Origin: Elysia chlorotica
Lineage: Eukaryota; Mollusca; Gastropoda; Plakobranchidae
Length of the DNA: 64,000 bases
Assembly: GCA_003991915.1 (NCBI GenBank)
Contig: RQTK01000152.1
Coordinates: forward strand, 503,210-567,209
Direction: 5' to 3'
Shown: piece by piece, positions 11,601-25,000 of the stretch
Layout: each line of letters opens with the position of its first letter
How positions within the stretch are numbered: position 1 is the stretch's first letter
The notes under the pieces: model-generated
The model's input: the letters and a program-made list of their open reading frames with translations, nothing else
Told to the model about the DNA's origin: nothing
Databases searched by the model: none
Made by a program: the position numbers and the translations under genes

Positions 11601-13948
11601 CATAAAACAAGCTTATGTCCAACCTGTTTCTATTGCCTTTGTTCATATTGATAACTACTAATGAAGCTAAACGTGTGTGGTGATCGCTTGTTCTGGTATC
11701 TCTGGTCCTCCAATACTTATGTTGTTGCCTTTCGAGCAAATCATCATACATGTATTAGATTCTAGGCCTAAACGTAATGGATTTTATTTTTGCAGCGGAA
11801 AACAACCAATATATGGCCGGCCGTTTTATTTCAGAACAATGTAACCTCATTGTTTTGACTCATTCTAGATCGATATACCTTCTTCATAATAATTTGCTCA
11901 TGCATTTGATGAAGACTGGTTTTTCTTCTTTGAGTGACGGTGAACCGACGATGATTCTGATGAAGACGAGAGAATAATAATGAGCTGCACGATACTCATA
12001 AGACGTCTGTTTATTTGATAGGTATTTTAGAAGCAGTTGCCTGGGTAAAAATCATTTTTCGAGATGATTTCATGTATTTCAAGTAGAAAAATAGAAGGCG
12101 CTCATGGCTTCCAAAGAATATGAAATCGTTAATGGTTTAATCGTAATGTCGGTGGGAAAAGGCTATACGGACTAGGATCATTGAGCTTTACTCATAGGAC
12201 AGGCACACAACATTTATTTTACCAGTACATTTATGACATTCTTTTTATAAATAGAGTATAATTGTTTGGAACCAGAAGTCAAGCTCTACTGAAGAAAACG
12301 GATGATACGAACCAAGAGCAAAGACAATACACACATAACAAGAGACGCTCTGAAGGATATTCTTGATTCGTAATCCTATAAATTGATACTGTTTTGGAAT
12401 TTTTCTTTGTGTAATTTTTAAGTTTCGCAAGCCTCCTCGTGATAGTTATTTTGAAACATGGTCTCTCGCCAAGCGAAGATCAGAGCTTTTTAATAACTCA
12501 ATTCACATTGCTCGTCATACTTGGATTTGATCGCGAAATATGATTGCTTTCATTTAGATACACTGCTCTCACACTCACAAAGTGCTATTGATAAAACTAT
12601 GTAATTGCACTATATTGCACTTGAATTTTAAAGCGAAGAGTTAAACTTAACAAAATTAAATACCTCCATTAAAGTTAGCATTAAATGAGCTATTGTTTTG
12701 CATTTTAGCGATACATGTATTGCCAGCGACTAAATTGTTTATGGCAATATGGACAGAAGACAAAGCGCATTATGGGCAAATCATTTGCGATAAACTGAAA
12801 ATAATGAACTGTAGCCCAGCCTAATCACCAGGCTGATAAAGAGCCCACAATCACGCGCACGCAGCGGGCCTCTGGACCGAAGAACCGCCAGAATCCTTCC
12901 GCTGCGGGGGGACTTCTTCACGACGCAATTTCCTGTGCGCATCTCGTGCAGGCTGAGGTTCACAGAAGCCACGATAAGGCCAATCGAATTAGGCGAAAAC
13001 AGCTCCAGTGTCAGGCTGTGTTTGTGTTGTGCTTAAAATCCATTTCAGGAACAACTGTCGGGCCCAATCCGTTTGGCTCTTAGCTCAAGAGTCTCTCACT
13101 CAGCCATAGCTGACGATGAAGCATGATGGGATTGTGGCACGAGGCATAGAAGGAGCAGAAAATGGTTTGTGTTGGGATACGTTAACATCGGCGTGGTGGG
13201 TGAAGCATTTGACAGAACGTCGTTAGTCATTGACAATAGGATGCCTAAATTCTTCATTTATGAACAATAGGAAAATGATCAAGAGACAATCCATCAATTG
13301 CCTATGCAAATTTGAAAAACAAAACGAGTTTCCAAAACGTGAATTTTGAATAAGTGAGGAAAACATTCTAAAAAGTAGGCAACACGATGAGTCGTTATGA
13401 GAATTTTCGCCCTGAGCGAATGGACTCAATATTTCTATTGAATTGATCGTTGCACTCATTTCCAGCACCGCTCACCACATGAGCATCAGCGTAATCTCAT
13501 TAGTCATGCAAATGAAGTTATGCGGCTTCTGGAGAGAAGTGATTTGCGGTAAAACCCCAAAGTGAATGGGGGAAATGCGAAATTTGAAACCAAACATCAA
13601 ATTGAAATTTGACAATGCAAGTAATACTCGTTGAGCTGTTATATCTCGCACTCGCTAATTATCTACAGTTACCCTTCCTTGATCCACACGTCTTCACAGA
13701 CTTTAAAAGATAGCCTAACGTCATTACCTCAACGCGAATGAACACAGACTGGGAAACTGCAGTACATGTATTAATAAATCGTAAACTTGGCTAGGTACGT
13801 AAATACTTCATGATTGATACAGCATTTATCTTAACTTGATACATAAACAAATTAATAAGCAGGGCTATTATATTTTCGAAAATGCATCGAATTAATAAAA
13901 CCCATTGGGAAATTGTAAAAAAGAACCCTTCCCCCACTCCCTCCTTAT

Positions 13949-13952
<4 letters not shown>
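8700..13952. other. Gene-free stretch with GC-richer islands
   Basis: No gene recognised. Islands at about 8940-9080 and 12800-13200 are less AT-rich than their surroundings and contain TAAT-type homeodomain core words. They are candidate regulatory elements of the neighbouring eh1-protein gene, by position only. A short GT repeat lies at 10964-10984. Confidence 0.35.
13488..13525 (+). promoter_or_regulatory. Candidate POU/homeodomain enhancer site
   Basis: A perfect octamer ATGCAAAT at 13506-13513 follows GTAATCTCATTAGTC, so two TAAT/ATTA homeodomain cores lie within 20 bases of a POU octamer. It is in the gene-free region upstream of the eh1-protein exon. No conservation data are available here. 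Confidence 0.3.
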
Positions 13953-14017
<65 letters not shown>

Positions 14018-14049
14018 TACACACACACGCACGCACACACACACACACA
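13953..14049. repeat. (TC)n-(AC)n compound microsatellite
   Basis: TC tract to about 14008 passing directly into an AC tract with TAC and GC interruptions. It produces spurious Ser/Leu and Thr/His open frames. Confidence 0.95.
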
Positions 14050-16273
14050 AGTGCGCTCCCCTGCCAGCAGCCAGCTGTTTCCTGTCTGTCCCAACAGCTT
14101 CCGGGCTGCTCCACCCAATGACTTGCCTCCATAGTGGTTTGTCCATCAAGAAGTGGTTTGTTTGGCCAAGATAACGTAGCAGTGCGCCGCTTAATACGAT
14201 GGCTGTTTATGAAAGACTGATTAGAGCGTCATTGTTCCCAACGGCTTAGCCGGAGACCCCAGGCGCAAAAACCTTTGTAATTAAGATTATATTTTAAACA
14301 CTGTGACTAAACGGGCTGAGCAATGGCGGGTGTCCACAAAAATCCTCTTGTTTGCGCGTCCAGGGAAAAACTGTCCCGCCTTTTCTCTGCATGCCAGACA
14401 ACAAGCTTGTGTGTCATTGCCTTGACATGACCACTGTCTGTACTCTATTAGGACTAGGAGCAGTTGTATCATAACGATGGGTGTAACAGTGTTGACAAAG
14501 TAGGCCCTAACAGATAACTGGATCACAATTTTGACTAAGCAGGAGCGCAATGGCGATCTCTTTAAGCTCGGAATATGGACAGTATGATCCCAGAGTCATC
14601 TTATGATCTCTGATAAATTTCATAATGAATCCAGCGACTGTTTTTCGATATTTTAAAATCCCTTGTTATGAGTCACTTCAACTAAATTGAAAAATGTTGT
14701 TTATTCTATCCCACAGTAAAGATGCACAAACCGTAAAACAAAGTTGAACATTTCTGTGACTAAATAGAAAAGAAATTTCGTGACTCGATGCAGAATAATC
14801 TTTGAAAGAATAATATGTCCAGAATTGTACGTCAGTTGTATTCCACACTAGTATCTGAATAATTTTATGAGCTAAATTTTAAAATTAAAAACAAAATCAA
14901 ACCCAAAAGAAACATTTCATTCATAGCTGAAATTAAAGAATTTTTTAATAAAATAACTTTTGTCAAATCTTGTTAAAAAAAGAAGTGTCAAATTTATAGA
15001 AAAAATGTGTTGCGTGAATCGTTTTTGTTTTAAAAATAATGAAAACATAATGCATACAATACATTAAAAAATCATTCTGTTTAAACAGCAGAGGCAATTT
15101 GATAACGGAAAAAATACCAAGATACAAAAAAAATTGTTTATCATAATTTAATTACACACATTTCTGGAAAATATATACGCGGTACAGTGTTTCGGGCCGT
15201 AAGTACATGTACAACGTACGATAGCTTGAGACTCGTCGTAAGAATATGAAAATAAGGAAGCTTACGACTCGTCGCTGTACCAACGGCTCGCGGTGTTTAT
15301 TCATTGCTGCTTTTTCTTTCTTCATTTTTCTACTTTTAATTATTCCATGGTCGCTATGGATTCTGCCATCATTGCGATTGAAAACAATAGTTGTTAATTA
15401 CTTCATGTGCAAGTTGAAGTTAATAGGATCCCCCTTTTTCCATTAAAAAAATGGGCACTCTATGACACTCCTGATGCTACTATATGTATTGTGTATACAA
15501 CACAACAACACAAAACATTGACTTTAATTATCTTGAAGAGAGATAGGAAATTTACTTTGATAACTTACTATATTAACCAATGGATCCATACGAAAATAAG
15601 CCGTTTGTTAGATCCGTGGCCGTCGGCGTAATAAAATAAGAATAATCCAACATTCTAATTAAAGCAAGGCAAAAATGAGAAAGATAGAGTTGGTATTTAA
15701 GAAAACAATATTATTGGCCTAAATGGTTGGACTATAATAATTGTTAACACTGCAATTTGGTAATTTTTCGTTTATTATTTTTTTTAACCAAGTTTGGTTT
15801 TTGTATTCTTGACAACGTCTATGTATAACTATTAGGACATTTATATGCCCAGGGAATAATCAGATGTATGATTGAGTGCGTTAGTGACAGCGTTTTACCG
15901 TTTACTAGTTGATGCTATAACTTTTTTTTCTTCTTGTGATCAAATTTTTTCGGATGTTATAAGACTAATGGGGGAGAGGCAAAGGTGAGGAAGGAGATAT
16001 AATTTTATATGGAGAACAAAGGGACAGTGGAAGAGTAAAAAGTGGAGATGTGTGCGCAGAGGTGCTCAAAAGGCTTCATGTCTACGACTTTTTTTTTTTT
16101 AGATGAAGCGTTATTATTATGGGACATGTAGAGTCAGGAGGTTAGAGGAATAAAGAGGAAAAGGAAGATGTGGAAAAGAGGTATGGACAGATTAAGAGAG
16201 AGTATATTCCTTTTTACAGACATACAGTGAGTGATGAAGATAGACAGCGATCGACAGTTAGATAGACAGACAA

Positions 16274-16278
<5 letters not shown>
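14050..16278. other. Non-coding, AT-rich, nothing recognised
   Basis: Mostly AT-rich. Open frames at 14287-14550 (minus) and 15246-15631 (plus) have no splice support or family resemblance. Confidence 0.5.

Positions 16279-16352
<74 letters not shown>
16279..16352. repeat. (GA)n microsatellite
   Basis: About 36 GA units flanked by degenerate GATAGACA/CAGACA repeats on both sides. Confidence 0.95.
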
Positions 16353-16639
16353 AATCAGAAAGACAGACAAAGAGGCAGGCAGGCAGATAGACAGCAAGAC
16401 AAACAGACAGAAAATCAAGATAATCATTAGAGCGGTCAAAATGTGTTATTGTCTATTAATGTCTAAAGGTTAGTATCCTACCAGTGACTGGTAGTCTAGC
16501 ACTCAGCTGACCGGCCTAAGACCAGGGAAGTCTAGCCAAAAATACTCTAACTGGATGGACATTGGGCTATTAATTGTTTTGTAAATAACTCAATCGCAGC
16601 CCGAAATTCTTAAACAAACATCTGTGTGCCACCCTGTTG

Positions 16640-16790
16640 GTAATAGGTGCTTAATCCACGTCAAGCGAAGCGGGGGATTAGTGCCCTTGTAGCCCCGCCA
16701 GGGGGGCTGTCACACAGAGCGGGCTCGACCGCGCTATCAACGGTTACTCGCCCTTGATTTCTAGATCTAGATCGCGATCGTGATCGGTTC
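16640..16790. promoter_or_regulatory. GC-rich island with paired K50 homeodomain words
   Basis: TAATCC at 16652-16657 and its inverse GGATTA at 16675-16680 form a convergent pair of sites of the type bound by Otx/Pitx/Gsc (K50) homeodomains. A short GC hairpin-like AGCCCC...GGGGCT follows near 16692-16710. The island interrupts otherwise AT-rich sequence. Its role as a regulatory element is inference. Confidence 0.3.
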
Positions 16791-16799
16791 TCGGCAGTG

Positions 16800-18226
16800 T
16801 TTCTGCCACCTTAATGGTCACTTAAATGGTGTTTGTCTTTCTTTGTTTATAGGGCAGTGTTTATAAGCACACCTTTTTGTCTTTATTCACTTCTTTAAAA
16901 AAGGCTAATGTAGAGTAAAAGTTAAAATTTTATTGCGCAAAAATTAGTAGATATAAAAAAAAAATTATATTGAATACAGAAAAGGTCTAACTTAAGAATA
17001 TCATTTTCATGTGTGATTCAATTAAAATCCGTTTTTACCCATGGTTTTCTTGAACTTTGGTTTAATTAACCGGGAGCCCACTTTGGCCAACTACCAAAAC
17101 CAACCTGTTAATTAGAATTGTCTAGAAAAACATTTATAAATTGAATTCCGAGCACACCCTTTTTCTCTTTTGTCCAATAAGATTTTGTACTAAAACAAAA
17201 CAAAAAATATTATTAAAAAAACAACAACAAGACAACGATAAAACAACATTATATACCATTGTCCCTAATAAAATTTATTTCCAAAAAAATTAAAACAAAC
17301 TCCTCGCTCTGTGAACACAAAAAACATGACCCAGTCAAATGCCATGTTAATTAAAAAAGATAAAACAATAATATCTGCAAATTATTTCAGTGCTTTACAA
17401 TAAATCGTTTTTTACAGTTTTAACTCATAATTTTTTTTAATCCCTAATACTATTGTTTCTTTGCTTCTTTCTCAGTACTCAATTAATTAAATAGACTTTG
17501 AATGCTGGTGTTCATTTTTGTGTTATGTATGTTACAAAAGATCAATGCTTTTTTCCGCAGTAGACTAAATATCATATCAAATTAAAATTTACATAAAATT
17601 GACAAAATATTTGACTACACCATAGAAAATGAATAAAAGATCAGGCATTTAAGTAAGTAGAATATAAAGTTATTTTGCATTTTATTGGTCACAGAGGATG
17701 TGGCAATCTTACAAACTAGAAATAGTGAAATATTTTGACATGTACAACTGTGCAGTTCCAATGACAGAAAGACAAATTTCAGAATAATACTCAGTTTATA
17801 CACACATTATTTATTCCGCAGACATTTGGATTTACAGTAAAAGAATGACACCCAATAACAATTCTTCAAATTAAAACAAAAATTGCTTGGGTGCTTGCCA
17901 CTTACATAATATAGTCTCTTGACCAACGAATGTTGTTTATTAGTGTGCACAGAAATATAATCTGCACAATACAAATTGGACCGACTATTAAAATTTATTT
18001 GCATTTACGATTTGAAGGCTGTCATGAATGGATTTCTCAAAAAAGCATACATGTAAAAAAGACTTGGTTTTATAAACATTTATTATTGAAAGACTACAGA
18101 GATTTGTAAATTGACCCATATCCATTTCATTTAAATACATAAAAAATGTCTTATGTTTCCTTGCTTTCGACGCATTGGGTAACCCTTGGGAATAGACAAG
18201 GTTAATTAAAGAAGAGGAGATGTTAT
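16800..18226. other. Non-coding, AT-rich, nothing recognised
   Basis: Very AT-rich with homopolymer runs. No exon-like segment is seen on either strand. Confidence 0.5.
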
Positions 18227-18227
18227 A

Positions 18228-18252
18228 ATCTCTCTCTCTCTCTCTCTCTCTC
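18228..18252. repeat. Short (TC)n microsatellite
   Basis: A dozen TC units at the left side of a transposon fragment. Confidence 0.85.
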
Positions 18253-18260
18253 ATTTAAAC

Positions 18261-18354
18261 AGAGTTATAAAGTAAAAACAATCAAAGATATTTTATAATC
18301 TCAGTTGAAGTTTTGGAGCTGGCCCACTTACTTCGCTATAACCAAGGTCCACTG
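18261..18354 (+). mobile_element. Truncated copy of inverted-repeat element family 1
   Basis: Joins two parts of the 976-bp element at 26717-27692: an internal block (TATAAAGT...AATCAAAGATATTTT, as at 27316-27355) runs directly into the right terminus (CACTTACTTCGCTATA...AGGTCCACTG). The end is flanked by TA (18355-18356). It is an internally deleted derivative lying about 0.7 kb downstream of the DOLK stop. Confidence 0.7.
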
Positions 18355-19027
18355 TACAATAATGCTTGTAAAGTTTTGTGTTATTGGTTCTGTGCTTAGT
18401 TGTCATTTATCATTATCTGATAAGAGAGAGTACAAAGAAAGATAATTAAATTTGCCTATTCTTTATTTCATGTAGCTTGATTGTACTTAAAACTCAAGAG
18501 CTTCCAATTTAAAATTACCTAGTAGCATTGCAGACTCACAGAAAATCGACTATTTCAACTTCATCCTAAATTCATCGGTTAATTTTTCTAATATGAAAAG
18601 TTCATGATCTAGATTATTTTCTCAACTCTTTAGCCCGACAGGTTGCATATCTTTATCCTGAGCCATGAGAAAAAATTCCCAACTATATATAACTAACTGG
18701 ATAGGATCTTCTTTGAGAAACCAAGAAGAGAATTCATTGAGCAACAACCATTATATTCACACATGTTAATTTATAACAAATAAATACAGACTCATAAAAT
18801 AAAGATGACCTTTGGCAATGGAAATGAATGATTGATTTAGGAATAATTTACTTCTATAGGGAATGTGATATTTCCTTAGTGTCTTTCAAAATAAATACAT
18901 TCTTTCTTTGAAGTGCTAATGACTAGAATTGCTACACTGTTAAGCATTACTCATGGTGTTATTGCTAAATAAAACCTAAAGCAGAGCTCATGACTTCCAT
19001 CTAAGTTACAACACTCTTTGTGAAAAG

Positions 19028-19068
19028 GGCAGTCAGAACTACCCCAGTAAAGGTGGTGGACATGCTAA
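19028..19068 (-). pseudogene. Partial duplicate of the DOLK terminal exon
   Basis: About 40 bases (AGTCAGAACTACCCCAGTAA and following) closely match exon 12 sequence at about 19157-19197, in the same orientation and just past the stop codon. It looks like a local tandem duplication of part of the last coding exon, now in the 3' UTR or flank. It does not extend the reading frame. Confidence 0.6.
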
Positions 19069-19079
19069 AAAATTCAATG

Positions 19080-22000
19080 TCAACTAAAGCATAAAACAGG
19101 ATACAACACCAAGGGTAAGATCAGGTTGTCTATCTGATCAGTGAAGGCCTCAGCTAGGGCAGCCAGAACTACCCCGGTAAAAGCAGTGAACATGCTGGTA
19201 ATGGTGACCACACCTGAGGATAGGCAAATAAGATCGGAATTTATCAAATTTATTGTTAATGGAATTTAACAGCAGGGTAAGTGTTTGTGTAATAGGGGAA
19301 CAAAAAGATTTATAGAATAAACATCTCCTATTATTCTGATTCCTTAGTATTTTTTTGCAATAGATTGGAGTATGTCCTGGCATAGATAGTCTACTTTTTG
19401 CAACTGTATTGACTGAACTTAACTTTGAAACCCTTGAATTTTAGAAAATTGACTAATATTATAATCTGGTAAAGTTATCTTGATGCAATTATAGGGACTT
19501 GGTTAATGTGCATTGTTTACACGTAAGCTACTATACTTGCATAGTGTAGTGTTCACAGAATTGGCTGTTACAGGCTTGGAGTCTATATCTACCTAGTAGG
19601 TTCTAAAAGCTACTTGAAGTTTGGTAAAAATTTCCCAACACACAGCACACATGTTGTGCTGGTTGATATGCTCTTGTGCTAGCACCTTTTTGTATTGACC
19701 TGCACACCTTCTATTCAAAATAATGAACATCAAAGCTTTCGAAAATTCTCCCAAAATAGTGAGACCTAAAAGTATGCGATGTTAAAAATGGTTAAGAAGA
19801 TATGGGGTGAGCAGTGTACATGAATCATGATGTAAGCTAGATTCCTGACCTTTATCAAACTTTCTTGATATAGCTAGATAAGACTAGAGATTTCTAGATC
19901 TGTATTTTGTGTATATATGAGCAGAGTGTGGTAGCGAGATTGATTGATGTTTTTTTGTAGAGAGAGGAGTGTTAATACTTCTGATCGTTTTAACATCTTG
20001 CCACAGTGAGCGTTGTTATTTTGCTGTTGTTGAGATCCATTATAGACCTAGATAATTGTCAAGTACTGGTTTAGATCTACACATTTTTGTTGTTGTATTC
20101 TTAACCCTCACACAGGGTGTTTATAAATAAAGTTAAATTATTGCGTTTCTACAAAGGATTTATAGTAATTTTTATTTGGTTAATGTTGACAAGAAAGTGT
20201 GTCCGACTCTACAGGAATTATAATTATTCAACAATTCACCTATACCCACAACAGGACCCACATTAAAGAATCAACGTCACAGTTAATAAGTTGATGATAG
20301 CAAGGAGAAATTTAATGCTTTCATTTTTCAATCATACACCACAAACAAGATAGGCAAGAAAGGAAAATGGTCGACAGACATGCAGCAGGGAATTTTTTAA
20401 AAAGGATACCGTGCAGTAACAGGTCCAAAAGCTGATCATATGGCAGCGTAGAATTTCCCCCCAAATCCGACAAATTAGTTGCAAGTGCTAGGCCACAACA
20501 GCCGAGCGAACCGGTGAGCTTAGGAGACAGAAAGGGTATTGCGATCGCTCACACATGAGCAATCAGTCACTGACTTGACAGGCGCTCCGTGCGGGATACC
20601 TGTGCACTGTGCATGTCGGCCTATGCAACAGCAGATATTGATAACAAAACAAAAAATCTGTCTCTTTTGTACCTCACTACGTCGAAACTACTCGGAGTAT
20701 CACAAACATTTCTACCGCTCATTTTAATCATCAGCTTGTGATCCATAAGACGCCGAAAAATTTGTGTTTTTATCATAATTTGTGTGAGTTTTAAGGAAAA
20801 GTTGTTACTCTACTTAATTCATAGTTTGCAGGCGTAATATTTGTATGTTTTTTTTATTTATTAAAAAAAAAACATTACCTCCAACGATTTAAAAAAATTA
20901 TCTTCCATTTTAATCTATTGATATTCTTCTTTACTATTATGTAAAATTCAATACCTTAACTTTTAAGGTTTAGTGTAAATATTGTGTTTAATCGATCTAA
21001 CACATCAAGAACAGACCCAATTGCTACCGCACTAGACACAGTTATAAACAAACATAGAATAACTCGACAAGCATACCATTGTAGATCGTTTGTATAGAAC
21101 CACTGTCACAAATACTTTTATCATAATGAGCACACAGATCTCACAGAGACAATTGTGAAACAAACACAAGCCCTCACAAACAACCCATTTGTGAAAGCCC
21201 TCACAAACAACCCATTTGTTGTAGATAGTTATATTCAACAATTCTAAGATGGTGGGAACATGATGGACAAATTTAAAAAAAATTTGTGGAGATGTTTTTT
21301 GTTTATATTGAGTATTTTATCTGATGATTCACTGATTCAGCAATGTCAAAAATCGTTCAACTTCCGACCGGATAAAAAAAAACACACTATTTAAACGATT
21401 GTTTTTGGTTCTATTTGTAAACAATTAACCCCTTTTTGTGTTTGAACTTTAATTTTAAAATTAATGTGCTTTTTTCATTTATGAATATTGAGAGATGAAA
21501 ATAAAACCCCATATATCGGTAATACCACACACTCACTCAAACTCACACAAGCTACCTGCTCTGATCGAAGGTTGTCCCCCATTGACCTCGGTCAGTCCGC
21601 ACGGGCCTGCGCTAACTTAAGTATTGCTGATGCGACGCGGTGGGTGGTGTCTGACGTAGCCTCTTGTACAAACTACCGGAAGAGTTCTCTGTCTGAAGCA
21701 ATCCTTCTGGCCCTGTCTTCGTTTTGCCCCCAGCTTTGCTTCAAGGATGATTTTATGTTATAACACTCTAAAACAAATAATGACTGACAACGGGTCACAT
21801 CTGCTGAAATAAAACATGTAAAAAAAAGCAACAAGATGTTCTTCCTATATGTTCACAATTGTTTACTTGTCATACAAAAAGAAAACACTTACCAGTAAAA
21901 GAGCCAACAGAAATCAAGATCATCTGTGCCAGTATAGAACATAGAGTCCCTTCAATTGTCTTTTTTCTTCCTGCAATTTCACAATAAAAAAAAAAAAAAT

Positions 22001-25000
22001 TGAACCAAGAACTCTATGTAAATCACAGAGATCCCCTGTTGAAAACATTGGGAGAGATTACCCTGAAAATGTACATTTTTACAACTTGGCATGCATATTT
22101 AGTACCTTTATTGCTATAAATTTGCTGTGCTCATTTTCACAAACTTTAATTTATTTCAAAAGAGAAAATTCAACCCTGTTCCTTCTTAATAAGTGCTCTT
22201 TGAGACTAGTTCACACTGTTTGGCATGTTTTGTACCACATATAACTATACAATCCATAACAAGTAATTCAGGAAGGAATTTAATTTGAACAGCTCTGATT
22301 TAAGAGTAAACAGATGGGAAGAAAATGGTGTGGTGCTGCATTGTTTTATACCATTGAATACTATAATGAATACTTGGCCACTATATTATACAGACAACAC
22401 AAAATAAAATATATGTTAGCTTCTTCTTCGACTCTTGCTCATATTCCGTTTCTTCTCTATGCACTCCAATGGTTCCTCTTCATTTTCCACTTTCTCCTTC
22501 ATTCTTATCTTAGAGAGGTCACATGTTTTTTTACAAGCCATAAAATTTAGAGACAGCATGATTTCTGTTGACCAACAATACGTTAGTTCAAACTAGAGAT
22601 AGAATAAAGTAGCTCTGAACCAATGAATGATTGCAGACTAATCTAAAAACCTTGAAATGTATTTTGTTATTTTCATTCCAACAGACTTTCCTTGATTCAT
22701 ATGTATCCCTGAATCACCTAATTATTCAAACTTGGCCACGCAGAAGACTAGGTTCTAACACACTAATCTAACAATTGGACGGACATTGAAAATGTACTTA
22801 GCCAAGAAAACACTGCTTTAAAAGAATACTTTGATACATGGCACCTAAAAATGAACACAACAAAATCATTGTGAACAGTGTTCACCTAAACAACCACCAA
22901 GCAACCAATACACTCAACATCCGTGTTGGAGAACAAGTACTCCCAACAGATCAAAATACTTAAGATCTCGGTGTTACACTTGATAGACAGCTCACCTACC
23001 ACAAATGTCTAGAAGATTCCAAATAAGATCGTTAGAAGAAACAGACTCTTAAAGAAGCTGGCAGGAGCATCTTGGGGAGCATCTCAAAACAGCCCTTAGA
23101 ATATCTATTCTAGCTCTGTGTTAGCGTCACCAAGTACTCTGCACCAGCATGGACTCAAACCTCATACACCCAGCATATTGACACAAAACTAAGAGACTCA
23201 ATGAGGATAATAACACTAACAGCATCTCTGAAGTCTTCACCGCCCTTTCAAAAAACTTGATATGACACAGTTCAGGCTGCAGATGACAGGTTCATCTATT
23301 GAATTGACAGGCTAAATGTGGAGGTGTGGAGATACAGTACTACTACTACTACTCCTGCATCATCTATGTAGAAATTATCTATTTTAAAACTTCTAGCTAT
23401 GTTTCCTTGACAAAAGAATTATATTATCTTTGAATCTTTAAATACGAATGCACTTAGTCATTATGTCCGGTTCTAAAAAAATAAAATAAAAACTACTTGG
23501 GCAACCTATGAAGTGACTCCCCAAAAAATAGTGAAGCCCAGCAATGTCTTTACAAGGATTTTGATATTGCTCAGTTGTGAATGAGAATCAGATTGGTAGA
23601 TTTATTCATCCGCACACATTAGATGGGTTACATCACAAACCTGGCCAGTGCAGAAAACCAATGGCTCTTCCACACAAACAGGCTACCGTGTCCCCCACTC
23701 CCAGAGCTAGCACCCCTGCATACATCTCAGGGGATGCTTGATGGTCTGAGGAAAGACAAAGGGGAAAATATAAATGAAAAAACATTGCATACTCTCCAAA
23801 AAAAAAAAACCAACTTTAACATCTCCTAGGTCTTAAGAAAGTTTATATACCCCAACGGGACCCCCTGAGTTGGATACCCGGGACTTGGCCGATCACATTA
23901 TAATGACACCAACTCAACCGATAGGGAAAAAAACTGAGGTCGTAAGAACACCATAAGCCGCTACCCTGACACCTCCGCAAACTCTCAAAAAAAAAAAAAA
24001 CATATTTCAAACCTTTAAGTTAATTCTTATATATATATATATAAAAGTGCTTTTTACTAGTTGAATCAACACCTATTTTTCTGATAAACTCCTATCCAGT
24101 GCAGATTAGCAGATAGTTTTGTCTCAATTCTTGCACAGGAATCACCAAACGAACAATCATAAATCACATCCATTTATGTTGGCCATGTCAGAATTTTATG
24201 TGAATATATAAAAGCAATGGTTATGTTAACCATACAACCAAGTATCAAAAGTAAATTAAGGTAGAATATTCTTTGGAATCCAGCCTGTGATCGATATTTT
24301 CAGAAAGTCTCCATACTAATATTTCAGAAAATAATCATTCAGTGAGAGTGTAAAAAAATACAATTAACAAATTAACAAATTAGTTTTCCGCTATTACTTT
24401 AACTGACTTACTTGAGAACAACATAGGTGATAACCAAATAGGAAGCGACATGCCAAGCAAAAGGTAAAAATGGGTGAGGAAAATGATTCCCTGGTCTCTC
24501 TCATCCACAAACATCATCTGGATATCATTTATGTAGTGACCAATGACTGGGACTTGCCAAGCTCTTGCTGCCTGAGTAATGACAAACAATTCATACATGA
24601 AATAACTTTCTTTCACGATAAAGATTTTTAGTAAAAGACAAAGTTTTTAACATGAACTTTATGCATATCTAAATAGAATGGTCGATTTTCTTAGGGCTGG
24701 TTGTTCAAAGTCTCCTAGCTTATTCAGTGGTCTCTGCCTATGACACATTGCCTAACATCACAATCTGCTCAAGATCACACTAAGTAAAAAATACAAGTTT
24801 CTTTCGAAATATTTTTGCTTTCTCTAAGATTGCCATTTTAAAATACATTTCACCTGAGATGAAGCTTTTATGGCAAAAAAATAAAAATAAAATAGGATAA
24901 TATGAATAGAACAATTGGAGCCTAAGCAGTTCTCCAGATGGGTCAGGAAAAGGTAGATTGCTTGGCTTTCATCTAACAAATGTTTGGTCTAGTGAGGTAC

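Noticed and set aside
21168..21220. Short direct repeats considered as a CRISPR-like array
   Set aside because: Only two adjacent units without spacers, in a eukaryotic intron: an ordinary tandem duplication.
22430..22520. Lys/Glu-rich minus-strand segment in DOLK intron 10 that looks exon-like
   Set aside because: The DOLK exons on either side join in phase without it, and it matches no part of dolichol kinase.
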